Source of the DNA: Fusobacterium sp.
GTDB taxonomy: Bacteria > Fusobacteriota > Fusobacteriia > Fusobacteriales > Fusobacteriaceae
Direction: 5' to 3'
Assembly: GCF_019012925.1 (NCBI RefSeq)
Contig: NZ_JAGIRL010000006.1
Location: 1 to 64,000 of the forward strand
Length of the DNA stretch: 64,000 bases
In this document: positions 56,447 through 64,000 of the stretch, one piece after another
Numbering within the stretch: the first letter of the stretch is position 1
How the letters are laid out: every line of letters begins with the position of its first letter
Position numbers and translations under genes: made by a program
Notes under the pieces: model-generated
Databases searched by the model: none
Told to the model about the DNA's origin: nothing
The model's input: the letters and a program-made list of their open reading frames with translations, nothing else

Positions 56447-57772
56447 ATGTTAATTAAATTCACAGTAGAAAATTTTTTATCATTCAATAATAAAAAAGAG
56501 TTTAGTATGATAACTGGGAAATCTCGTTCACATACTTCTCATATTTATAGCACTCCAAATTTATCATTACTAAAAACTTCATATATTTATGGAGCAAATG
56601 CTTCTGGAAAAACTAACTTTATTAAAAGTATTAATTTTGCTAGAAAATGTATCCTTAATGGAATGGCTAGTGTAAATACCTTAGAAAAAAATTACAAGTT
56701 AGATGAAGATAGCTTAAATAGACCCACTCAATTTGAATTTGAAATTTTAATAGAAGATAAAATTTACGCCTATGGTTTTTCATTTTTTTTAAAAACAAAA
56801 GAAATATTAGAAGAATGGCTTGTTGAAGTAGGAAAAAAAGAAGATATAAATATATTCACAAGAGAAAAAAATAAAATTGAAAATTCTTTAAAATTAACAG
56901 AAACAGATAATATTAAATTAAATGTTTATTTAAGTGATTTAGAACCAAATACCTTACTATTAGAAACTTTAAATAAAAAGAAATGGGAAAAAAATGATTA
57001 TGAGTTTTTAAAAGTTCTAAAATGGTTAGAAGAAAATTTAATAATTATTTTTCCAAATACGACTAACTATGTTATGGAATATTTTGAAAATACCAATAGT
57101 TGGGTAGAATATTTAAATATCTTTGATATAGGAATTACTGAAATTTCTTTTGGAGAACGTGAATTTGAGGAGTTGCCTATCCCTAAAGAACTAAAAAGTA
57201 AAATTTCAAATGATATGGCTAATTTAGTTTTAGATAAGGAAGATAATAAAAAAATTATTATTGGACTTGGAGATAATTTTTTAAATCTTTATTTAGAAAA
57301 TAATAAATTAAAAGCTAAAGAGATTATATTTAGGCATAAAGGCTTAGAAAAAGAGGTAGAATTCAAATTTTATGAAGAGTCTGATGGAACTAAACGTTTA
57401 TTAGAACTACTTCCTCTATTAGAAAAAGTAAAATGTAACAATCAAACAATATTGATAGATGAATTAGAAAGAAGCTTACACCCTGTTTTGGTAAAAGAAT
57501 TTTTAAGAAGATTCTATAAAAATATGGAAAAAACTAATTCTCAATTAATAATTACTACTCATGAATCAAGATTGCTAGATTTAGATATAATAAGAAGAGA
57601 TGAGGTATGGTTTGCAGAAAATTCCATTGAGGAAGGTACAAACCTCTATTCATTAGAAGAATTTAAAACAAGATTTGATCTAAAATTAGACAAAGCTTAT
57701 TTACTTGGAAGATATGGGGGAATTCCTCAAATTAAAACTCTTTTAGATGAAGAGATAGAGTGTGATGACTAA
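56447..57772 (+). CDS. RloA/AbiLi-type AAA15 family ATPase
   Basis: 441 residues. Opening KFTVENFLSFNNKKEFSM is the AAA15/OLD-like first strand; Walker A YGANASGKTN lies at residues 48-57; Walker B is TILIDELERSLHP; and IITTHESRLLDLD carries the H-loop. The middle is coiled and variable. This is the ATPase partner of RloB in two-gene systems that were first seen as restriction-linked ORFs in Campylobacter and resemble the AbiL phage-abortive system. The stop overlaps the ATG of the following rloB-like gene (TAATG), but that partner is broken here. Confidence 0.85.
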   Translation: MLIKFTVENFLSFNNKKEFSMITGKSRSHTSHIYSTPNLSLLKTSYIYGANASGKTNFIKSINFARKCILNGMASVNTLEKNYKLDEDSLNRPTQFEFEILIEDKIYAYGFSFFLKTKEILEEWLVEVGKKEDINIFTREKNKIENSLKLTETDNIKLNVYLSDLEPNTLLLETLNKKKWEKNDYEFLKVLKWLEENLIIIFPNTTNYVMEYFENTNSWVEYLNIFDIGITEISFGEREFEELPIPKELKSKISNDMANLVLDKEDNKKIIIGLGDNFLNLYLENNKLKAKEIIFRHKGLEKEVEFKFYEESDGTKRLLELLPLLEKVKCNNQTILIDELERSLHPVLVKEFLRRFYKNMEKTNSQLIITTHESRLLDLDIIRRDEVWFAENSIEEGTNLYSLEEFKTRFDLKLDKAYLLGRYGGIPQIKTLLDEEIECDD

Positions 57773-58168
57773 TGGGAAGAGAGCGAGGAAAAAATCCTTT
57801 TATTAGGACCAGTGAGACTAAATATAAAAGTTGTCAATGGTTGTAAAGAAAATAATTTTAATCTTTATTTAAGTAATCCTAATTTTGAATTATGGTTGTT
57901 ATTTCACTTTATACAAGAGATAACTTTAGAACAACAAGATAAATTTTTATCTAAAAATGGAGAAATAGCAAAAGAACTTCAAAAATATTTAAATAAAAAT
58001 AATCTATCAAAAGCAAAAAGTTTCAATAAAAAAATCTTATTTGAACACTACATAGATAGAATTGATAATGCTATAAAAGTTGCTAAAAAATATGAGACTG
58101 ATATAAATAAACTCAAAGATAACTTAGGAACTAATGTATATCAGCTAGTTGAAAAATTTAATATCTAA
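57772..58168 (+). pseudogene. rloB-like gene with internal deletion and frameshift
   Basis: From ATG 57772 the frame reads MGRERGKNPFIRTSETKYK, the characteristic RloB N-terminus, then meets TAA at about 57844. A second frame, shifted, reads CKENNFNLYLSNPNFELWLL through to LVEKFNI at 58168, which is the RloB C-terminal half with its SNPxFELW motif. The central 60-80 residues with the acidic TOPRIM-like motif (normally VCEGEKTEP) are missing. A deletion that joined positions near 57830 explains both the missing part and the frame change. The partner ATPase is intact, so the pair is probably inactive. Confidence 0.8.
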
Positions 58169-58171
58169 TAC

Positions 58172-58198
58172 AAAAACACTCCTTAAAGGAGTGTTTTT
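58172..58198. terminator. Bidirectional terminator between the rloB remnant and the MATE gene
   Basis: AAAAACACTCC pairs with GGAGTGTTTTT around TTAAA; both flanks give T-runs, so it can stop both converging genes. Confidence 0.92.
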
Positions 58199-58213
58199 AT
58201 ATCTTCTCTATTT

Positions 58214-59713
58214 TTAATTTTTGCTCTTCTCTTCTCCAAGTACATAGCCTATAACTTTTCTTACACCCATTGTCACAGAATCACTTAATGATCTAAAATA
58301 AGCAAGTACAGGATTTTCTTCTCTCTCTTTCTCTTCTTCTACACCCAATTTCTTAAAGAATGATATTGTCATAGTTATAATTACTATACCTGATATGACA
58401 TCTGATATTGGAGAAGCAAATAGAATACCATATATTCCTTTTCCTATCTCTTTTCCTTCAAGAGCCATACTCAATCCTATTGTAAATACCACAAAGCAGA
58501 ACATATCTCTTATTATTGAAGCTACCATTGAATGTATTGGTTTTCCAATAGATTGGAAAAAGATTGATGATATTTTAATAAAACAAGTTACAAAACATAG
58601 TGCCAAGAAGATACGGAAACTTTTTATTGCAAAGTCCATGTAAAGATCATTCTGTTTTCCAAAGATAAGAATTATCTTCTCTGGCCATAATTCAAATATT
58701 GTAGTTGCTAAGATTCCAACACTAAGTGAAGAGATTAAAATATAACGATAAGTCTGTTTTACACGATCTAATTTTTTAGCACCATAGTTATACCCCAAAA
58801 TTGGTTGTCCACCTAAAGCTATACCCACAGCTATATTGTTAACTATTGTATATACTTTTGTCTGAATACTAAAAACTGATATTGGTATATCACTTCCATA
58901 CATTGAACTACTTCCATATTTTGCCAAAGTAATATTACTCAATAGAGTCATTACTACCATAGATATTTGAATAATAAATGTTGATCCACCAAGAATTACT
59001 AAGTGTTTTAACATATCTTTTTTTATGTGAAAGCTCTCTTTTAACAATTTAAAGCTTTTTGGTTTGAAAAAATATACAGAACATATTATGAAAGATACCA
59101 TCTGTCCAATTACTGTGGCTATTGCTGCTCCTTCAATCCCCCAATCTAACCAAAATATAAAAATAGGATCTAAAATTATATTTAAAACTGCTCCTGAACA
59201 CATAGCAACCATTGCATAAGTAGGGCTTCCATCTGCTCTTATCATACTGTTCATCACATTGAACATTAAATATGCTGGAAAAAACATTGCTATAATTCTA
59301 AAGTAATCTGCTGCTAAAGAAAGTGTAGCATCTGAAGCTCCAAATAAAACCATCAAAGGTTCACAAAACACAAGACTGATAACTGATAAAACTATACTGA
59401 TTATCAAAGTACTACTAAGCCCTGTTCCTACACATCTATGAGCACTTTCACTATCTTGACGCCCTGAACATATACTTAAATATGACGCAGCTCCATCTCC
59501 AACACACCAAGCAAAAGCATTACATATACACACAATAGGGAATGATATTCCTGTTGCCGCATTTCCTAGATATCCTAGATCACTATTTCCTATGAAAATT
59601 TGATCTACAATATTGTAAAATGCACTGATCAATAATCCCATTACACAAGGGAGTGAGAATTTTAAAAGTAGTTGTGAAATTGGTTTTTCTCCTAAAATCC
59701 TGTTTTTTTCCAT
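58214..59713 (-). CDS. MATE family efflux transporter behind an attenuator
   Basis: 499 residues with 12 membrane helices. PISQLLLKFSLPCVMGLLIS, DQIFIGNSDLGYLGNAATGI and RADGSPTYAMVAMCSG are MATE signatures. The C-terminal 50 residues are a charged tail. The family extrudes cationic drugs or toxins. The gene lies between hsdR and the rlo/hsdM genes, splitting the restriction locus. Its 200-nt leader has a promoter, a 9-codon leader ORF and a strong attenuator, so it is likely induced when ribosomes are disturbed. AAGGAGG precedes ATG 59713. Confidence 0.9.
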   Translation of the reverse strand: MEKNRILGEKPISQLLLKFSLPCVMGLLISAFYNIVDQIFIGNSDLGYLGNAATGISFPIVCICNAFAWCVGDGAASYLSICSGRQDSESAHRCVGTGLSSTLIISIVLSVISLVFCEPLMVLFGASDATLSLAADYFRIIAMFFPAYLMFNVMNSMIRADGSPTYAMVAMCSGAVLNIILDPIFIFWLDWGIEGAAIATVIGQMVSFIICSVYFFKPKSFKLLKESFHIKKDMLKHLVILGGSTFIIQISMVVMTLLSNITLAKYGSSSMYGSDIPISVFSIQTKVYTIVNNIAVGIALGGQPILGYNYGAKKLDRVKQTYRYILISSLSVGILATTIFELWPEKIILIFGKQNDLYMDFAIKSFRIFLALCFVTCFIKISSIFFQSIGKPIHSMVASIIRDMFCFVVFTIGLSMALEGKEIGKGIYGILFASPISDVISGIVIITMTISFFKKLGVEEEKEREENPVLAYFRSLSDSVTMGVRKVIGYVLGEEKSKN

Positions 59714-59733
59714 CTGAACGTCCTCCTTAAAAT

Positions 59734-59803
59734 AAAAAAACTACCTGCAAACAGCCTACTATTTGCAAGTTAATGCCTTATAGTAAACTATTTGCGGTAG
59801 TTT
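59734..59803 (-). promoter_or_regulatory. Attenuator (leader terminator) of the MATE gene
   Basis: On the minus strand AAACTACCGCAAATAG (59788-59803) pairs with CTGTTTGCAGGTAGTTT (59738-59754), a stem of about 15 bp with one bulge, followed by seven T. A second GCAAATAG (near 59760-59767) can pair with CTGTTTGC instead, giving a smaller alternative hairpin. The 5' arm contains the last three codons of the leader ORF, so a ribosome there would block the terminator. Confidence 0.7.
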
Positions 59804-59817
59804 GTAGATACGTTCAC
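59788..59817 (-). CDS. Nine-codon leader peptide of the MATE attenuator
   Basis: GTG at 59815-59817 opens MNVSTNYRK and stops at TAG 59788-59790. The CGC-AAA-TAG end lies in the 5' arm of the terminator hairpin. The ribosome site is weak. The position, rather than the peptide itself, is the argument: it matches translation-controlled attenuators such as that of tet(M). Another reading is that the ORF is chance. Confidence 0.45.
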   Translation of the reverse strand: MNVSTNYRK

Positions 59818-59850
59818 CCAATTGTAAACCTATATAAGTTCATCTCATAC

Positions 59851-59880
59851 AGAATAACATATTTTTGTAATTTTTGTCAA
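59851..59880 (-). promoter_or_regulatory. Promoter of the MATE gene leader
   Basis: TTGACA (59875-59880) and TATTCT (59851-59856) on the minus strand, spacing 18 bp. It would give a leader of about 130 nt. The rest of 59714-59915 holds only the attenuator. Confidence 0.65.
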
Positions 59881-59915
59881 CACTTTTTTGTAAGTTTATC
59901 CCTCTCCTTTTTCAC

Positions 59916-62720
59916 CTACATATTAAAAATATTGAATCTATCCAATATCTTCTCAATTCTCTCCTGTATGCTCTGTATCTTTTTATTTATCTTTAAAACA
60001 CTTATTTTCCCAGAAAAAGAGTCTTTTATATCATTAAAATCTGGTTTTTTATCTGCAAACTCACAGTTTTCAACGATCTCATTCACTTTTCCATAAACAA
60101 GCTCCTCTTCTGCTACCATCTCTTGAATAGCTTCCTCTCTTTTTTTCTTCATAAACTTTATAAGTTTATCTTCGACACTTCCTTCAAAATCAACAGAGAA
60201 AATTCTCCTATTCTCCTCTATAAACCTCTCCAATAACTCCCTTTTATTTTTCAATTTTGGTATGCTATCCACAGTCTTTAATATATACTCTACATCTCTT
60301 GCAAAAGAAGGATCTTTATTATCCAAATTTTTTAGAAGAGATACTATATAAGTGGCATTTATACTATCTTTAGCAAGTAGCTCTATCTCAAAATCAATCT
60401 CATCTATAACTGAGGTCTTACCTTTATCTCTTCCTCCACCTACCAATGTATCATACATATCTATATACTTACTCTTATAAGACTCGAACTCATCTTGATC
60501 TATATTCAAGTCCTCAAAGCTGAATGTACTAAAGGACTCCAATTTATTTAACACTCTTAAAATATTTTTAAAGCTCTCTATAAAGGCTAGTTTATTATCT
60601 TCAGTTTCAAGATTATCAACCTCTTCAGGTGTAAGAGCCAATCCTTTCAATCTCTCTACATAATCATTCAATATGGCTACATACTCCTCATAGCTCTTCA
60701 TCAATACAGTTTCTACAGCATTTTCATCAGAAAAAAGTTTAATAGCTTCATCAGTTCTTTTCTTCAAATTTCTAAAGCAAACTATATTCCCGTGAGATTT
60801 ATTGGCATTGAGTATTCTATTTGTTCTAGAGTAAGCTTGTATCAAACCGTGATATTTTAAGTTCTTATCCACATATAGAGTGTTTAGATACTTACTATCA
60901 AATCCTGTTAAAAACATATTAACTACAAGAAGTATATCTATCTTTCTCTCTTTTACCTTTTTAGATATATCTATAAAATAGCTATTAAATCCATTATCAG
61001 AGTTAAGGTTAAAATTAGATCCATACAGCTTATTGTAATCTGCTACCATCTCATCAAGATGCTCTCTTGGGTGTTTACACTCTACCCCTTCCACTTCAAA
61101 AGTTCCCTCATCATTTGCCAAATCAACATTAGCTTCATAGGTAAATATACTAGCTATTCTCAAGTTACTATTTTTTTCCTTAAATATATGATAATACTCT
61201 ATAAGAGTGTTTATATCCCCTATTGCAAATATACTCTGATACTCTCTATTAGATGTTTTCAAATTGTGATTAGCTATTATAAAATCAACTATCTTCTCAA
61301 GTCTCTCTCTCTTTGAGTAAACCTCATATGTGTCAATTCCATTCTCTATCATCTCATCTGGTGATAGATCATACCCCTCTTTATTTTTCAAATTAAATGT
61401 AGAGTAGTATTCCACTGAAAATCCTAAAACATTCTCATCATCAATAGCCTCTTTTATTGTATATTTATGTAGGCAATCTCCAAATAGATCCTTGGTAGTT
61501 CTATATTTTATAGCATTGGCAGAGAATATTGGTGTTCCTGTAAATCCAAAAAATTGTTTATTTGTAAAAAATTCATCTATTCTCTTATGTGTATCTCCAA
61601 ACTGTGTTCTATGGCACTCATCAAAGATAAACACCACTCTCTTATTTTTTATCTTTTCCATCTGCTCCAAATAGTATAGTTTTGAGATAGCATTATTTAG
61701 CTTCTGTATAGTTGTTACAACTACCTTTTTATTTCCTCTCACCATCTTTTGAACAAACTCATTTGTATCCTCTACTCTACTTATAGAACCCTCTTCAAAA
61801 GCATTGAACTCCTTTGCAGTCTGATAGTCCAAATCCTTTCTATCCACACAGAATACAACCTTATCTATCTCATCAAGAGTGGCTATAATCTGACTAGCTT
61901 TAAAAGATGTAAGTGTCTTTCCACTTCCTGTAGTGTGCCAAATGTATCCATTGAATGAGGGGTAGTTTTTCACCCTATCAATTATCTTTTCAACAGCATA
62001 GTATTGGTATGGTCTCAATATCATAAGTGCCTTTTGAGTCTCATTGGTAACTATGTATTTTGTAAGCATACTCCACAGATGCTCTCTTGTTAAAAAGCTC
62101 TTAGTAAAATCTACCAATCTATTTCTCTTGAGATTATGCTCATCTGTCCAAGGGAAAGTAAATTCATATCTCAACTCTCCATTGTTTGAAAAATATCTTG
62201 TATTCTCCTCATTACTGATTACAAATATCTGAATATATTGAAACAGTGCCTTATATGAAAAAGAGTGTCTTTGGTATCTTTGAATTTGAAAAAATGCCTT
62301 TTTTAATCTAATACCCTTCCTTTTTAACTCTATCTGTGTAAGTGGCAATCCATTTACTAGGATAGTTACATCATATCTATTCTCATATTGCCCCTTCATA
62401 GTTATCTGATTGGTAACTTGAAAGATATTATTTTCCATACTCTCTTTATCTATAAAGGAGATATATTTCATCTCTCCCTTATCAGTCAGCAATTCAAATT
62501 TATCTCTCAATTTTTTAGCTTTTTCAAATATACTTCCACCAGCTAAATGTACTTGTACCTTCTTAAATTCTGAATCACTTAATCTTATTCCATTAAATTT
62601 TTCCAATTGTTTTCTAAAATTATATACTAAATCTTCTTCATCTTTTATCTCTACAACTTCATATCCCTGTGAAGATAATTGAGTTATCAGTTGCTTCTCT
62701 AACTCCTTTTCAGAAACCAT
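59916..62720 (-). CDS. hsdR: Type I restriction enzyme, restriction subunit HsdR
   Basis: 934 residues. N-terminal nuclease domain with the PD-ExK strand VNGLPLTQIELKRKG; SF2 helicase domain with WHTTGSGKTLTSFKASQI (Walker A), VFIFDECHRTQFGD (DEAD-like box) and FGFTGTPIF; HsdM-contacting helical C-terminus. It translocates DNA and cuts unmethylated foreign DNA together with HsdM and HsdS. The usual operon order R-M-S is interrupted here by the MATE gene and by rlo genes on the other strand, yet all hsd genes face the same way. ATG 62720 follows GGAGGGGAG. Confidence 0.95.
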   Translation of the reverse strand: MVSEKELEKQLITQLSSQGYEVVEIKDEEDLVYNFRKQLEKFNGIRLSDSEFKKVQVHLAGGSIFEKAKKLRDKFELLTDKGEMKYISFIDKESMENNIFQVTNQITMKGQYENRYDVTILVNGLPLTQIELKRKGIRLKKAFFQIQRYQRHSFSYKALFQYIQIFVISNEENTRYFSNNGELRYEFTFPWTDEHNLKRNRLVDFTKSFLTREHLWSMLTKYIVTNETQKALMILRPYQYYAVEKIIDRVKNYPSFNGYIWHTTGSGKTLTSFKASQIIATLDEIDKVVFCVDRKDLDYQTAKEFNAFEEGSISRVEDTNEFVQKMVRGNKKVVVTTIQKLNNAISKLYYLEQMEKIKNKRVVFIFDECHRTQFGDTHKRIDEFFTNKQFFGFTGTPIFSANAIKYRTTKDLFGDCLHKYTIKEAIDDENVLGFSVEYYSTFNLKNKEGYDLSPDEMIENGIDTYEVYSKRERLEKIVDFIIANHNLKTSNREYQSIFAIGDINTLIEYYHIFKEKNSNLRIASIFTYEANVDLANDEGTFEVEGVECKHPREHLDEMVADYNKLYGSNFNLNSDNGFNSYFIDISKKVKERKIDILLVVNMFLTGFDSKYLNTLYVDKNLKYHGLIQAYSRTNRILNANKSHGNIVCFRNLKKRTDEAIKLFSDENAVETVLMKSYEEYVAILNDYVERLKGLALTPEEVDNLETEDNKLAFIESFKNILRVLNKLESFSTFSFEDLNIDQDEFESYKSKYIDMYDTLVGGGRDKGKTSVIDEIDFEIELLAKDSINATYIVSLLKNLDNKDPSFARDVEYILKTVDSIPKLKNKRELLERFIEENRRIFSVDFEGSVEDKLIKFMKKKREEAIQEMVAEEELVYGKVNEIVENCEFADKKPDFNDIKDSFSGKISVLKINKKIQSIQERIEKILDRFNIFNM

Positions 62721-62861
62721 AGTCTCCCCTCCATTTTTATACTCTCCTCTATTTTATCACATTTTCATAAGATTTTAAAATACCTTTTATTTTCCAGTTT
62801 TTTACTGTATAATAAATTTAAATGGGATTAAATTAAAAACTTTAAATTGAAGAGGTTAGGT

Positions 62862-63980
62862 ATGAAAATATTAGTTACAGATTGTCAAAAATCTAAAGAT
62901 GGTTATTTGATAAAAACTACACCAAAAGATATATTTTATCCAGATGGTAAGGGTGGACAATTAGGAGATCGTGGAACTATTGATAATTCTCAAGTCCTAT
63001 CAGTGAATGAAGAGAATATCTTAGTGGATAGAGAACTTCAATGTAAGGAGTATGAATACAGCATAGATTATGGGAGAAGAGAGGATATAGCTTGTCAGCA
63101 TACAGCTCAGCATCTATTCTCTGCCTTGGCTTATCATAACTATCACCTCAATACAGTGGGATTTAGAATGACTCCTGATTATAGTACTGTGGACTTAGAT
63201 TCCAATGAGATAACAGAGGAAACTATAAACAGTTTAGAAAAAGAGGTCAATAAAGTTATCAGAAAGGGAATACAATTAAAAATTTTTACAATGAAAAATG
63301 AAGAAGCTAGAAAAATAGAGGGACTTCGTAGAGCTATCAAAGAAAAGGTGACTGGTGATGTCAGATTTGTTGAGATTCCTGATATTGATCTAGGTGCTTG
63401 TGCTGGTTTTCATGTAAAAAATACCAAAGATATTCAACTTTTTAAAATTATTAACCATGAAAAGATCAAAGGAAATTATATAAGATTCTACTTTATAGCT
63501 GGAAATAGAGCCTTTGAAGATTATCTATATAAACACAGAATGACAAAGGAGTTATGTCAATCTTTTAGCTGTAAAGACTATGAGATTATGGATATGATAG
63601 AAAAGAGCCTAGATGAGAGAAAAAAAGTGGAGAGTGAATTCAAAAATCTAGCTTCTCACTATAGTGAACTCCTAGCGGAAAAACTTTTAAAAGAGTGTGA
63701 AAAGATCTCAAATTATCAGCCTATATTTTATTTTGAAGATAAGACAGTAGCTCAATTTTTAATAAAGCAGATGAAAGATGATAATATTTTAATCACTGGA
63801 AATGGAGATAGTTTTTCTATCATCTCAAACTCCTTTAATTGCAAGGAGTTCATTAAATATCTTATGGATAAAAAACCTGATATTAAAGGGGGAGGAAATC
63901 AAGTTAAGGGTAATTTTAAAGGGAAGATCTCTGAACAAGAGTTAAAGGATATATTAACTGAATATCTATGTTCTAATTAA
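62862..63980 (+). CDS. AlaX-type alanyl-tRNA editing protein with DHHA1 domain
   Basis: 372 residues from ATG 62862, after AGAGGTTAGG; a TTG five codons upstream is in that site. The editing domain contains FYPDGKGGQLGDRGTI, CQHTAQHLFSALAYH (zinc-binding HxxxH) and DLGACAGFHVKNTKD (Cys and His). A coiled segment (residues 225-275) and a DHHA1-like RNA-binding C-terminus (ILITGNGDSFSIISNSF, then KGGGNQVKGNFKG) follow, the larger AlaX layout. It hydrolyses Ser- or Gly-tRNA(Ala) made in error. It is monocistronic by view; the window ends 20 bp later. Confidence 0.92.
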   Translation: MKILVTDCQKSKDGYLIKTTPKDIFYPDGKGGQLGDRGTIDNSQVLSVNEENILVDRELQCKEYEYSIDYGRREDIACQHTAQHLFSALAYHNYHLNTVGFRMTPDYSTVDLDSNEITEETINSLEKEVNKVIRKGIQLKIFTMKNEEARKIEGLRRAIKEKVTGDVRFVEIPDIDLGACAGFHVKNTKDIQLFKIINHEKIKGNYIRFYFIAGNRAFEDYLYKHRMTKELCQSFSCKDYEIMDMIEKSLDERKKVESEFKNLASHYSELLAEKLLKECEKISNYQPIFYFEDKTVAQFLIKQMKDDNILITGNGDSFSIISNSFNCKEFIKYLMDKKPDIKGGGNQVKGNFKGKISEQELKDILTEYLCSN

Positions 63981-64000
63981 ATCTTTCTCATACAATAATA

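Noticed and set aside
59773-60096. 107-codon plus-strand ORF across the MATE leader and hsdR end
   Set aside because: It runs through the attenuator and the 3' end of hsdR on the opposite strand with no ribosome site.

Overview
The window is strongly A+T rich and combines Firmicute-like metabolic genes with outer-membrane proteins (a FadL-type porin, a small beta-barrel protein). This, the gene content and the very regular AGGAGG-type ribosome sites point to a Fusobacterium, probably one of the larger-genome intestinal species. That genus call is inference from content, not from a search.

Positions 1-48.7 kb are mostly ordinary chromosome: a broken AAA-ATPase-like gene at the left edge; MATE exporter, lipoprotein, PHP phosphatase, aminopeptidase P and M20 amidohydrolase; a four-gene ABC importer with one degenerate ATPase; two-subunit fumarase; TetR with a FadL-like porin; a gluconeogenic cluster (CcpN-like regulator, ppdK, class III fbp) with two palindromic operator candidates around its promoter; thymidine kinase; YitT, MscS and WG-repeat proteins; and a 782-residue fusion of a fold-I PLP decarboxylase with an arginase, likely a one-polypeptide arginine-to-putrescine enzyme. 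After these come SlyD, rpiB and HIT genes, an aminotransferase, a flavinylated fumarate-reductase-like protein behind a consensus promoter, hcp, tRNA-Thr(GGT), a radical SAM protein, potABC without potD, moaA-MOSC, yqeB-xdhC-ridA, exoA, a GntR regulator, a DUF368 protein, carbonic anhydrase and an RluA synthase.

Positions 48.7-62.7 kb form a defence island. It holds a zeta-like kinase with a previously unlisted 59-residue upstream partner (TAATG overlap); a probable type III toxin-antitoxin locus; a type I restriction system ordered hsdM, yhcG-type nuclease, hsdS, with hsdR lying 4 kb away; a RloA-type ATPase followed by an internally deleted rloB; and a MATE gene preceded by a 9-codon leader ORF and an attenuator. 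The type III locus has three promoter-repeat-terminator RNA modules (B next to the toxin gene, A and C orphan). Their 42-47 nt repeats fold on paper as H-type pseudoknots, and the second stem co-varies between repeats. The toxin gene carries an unusual C-terminal coiled-coil extension.

The window ends with an AlaX-type alanyl-tRNA editing gene. The most novel items are the multi-array pseudoknot RNA system and the decarboxylase-arginase fusion; next come the MATE attenuator and the paired operators of the gluconeogenic cluster.
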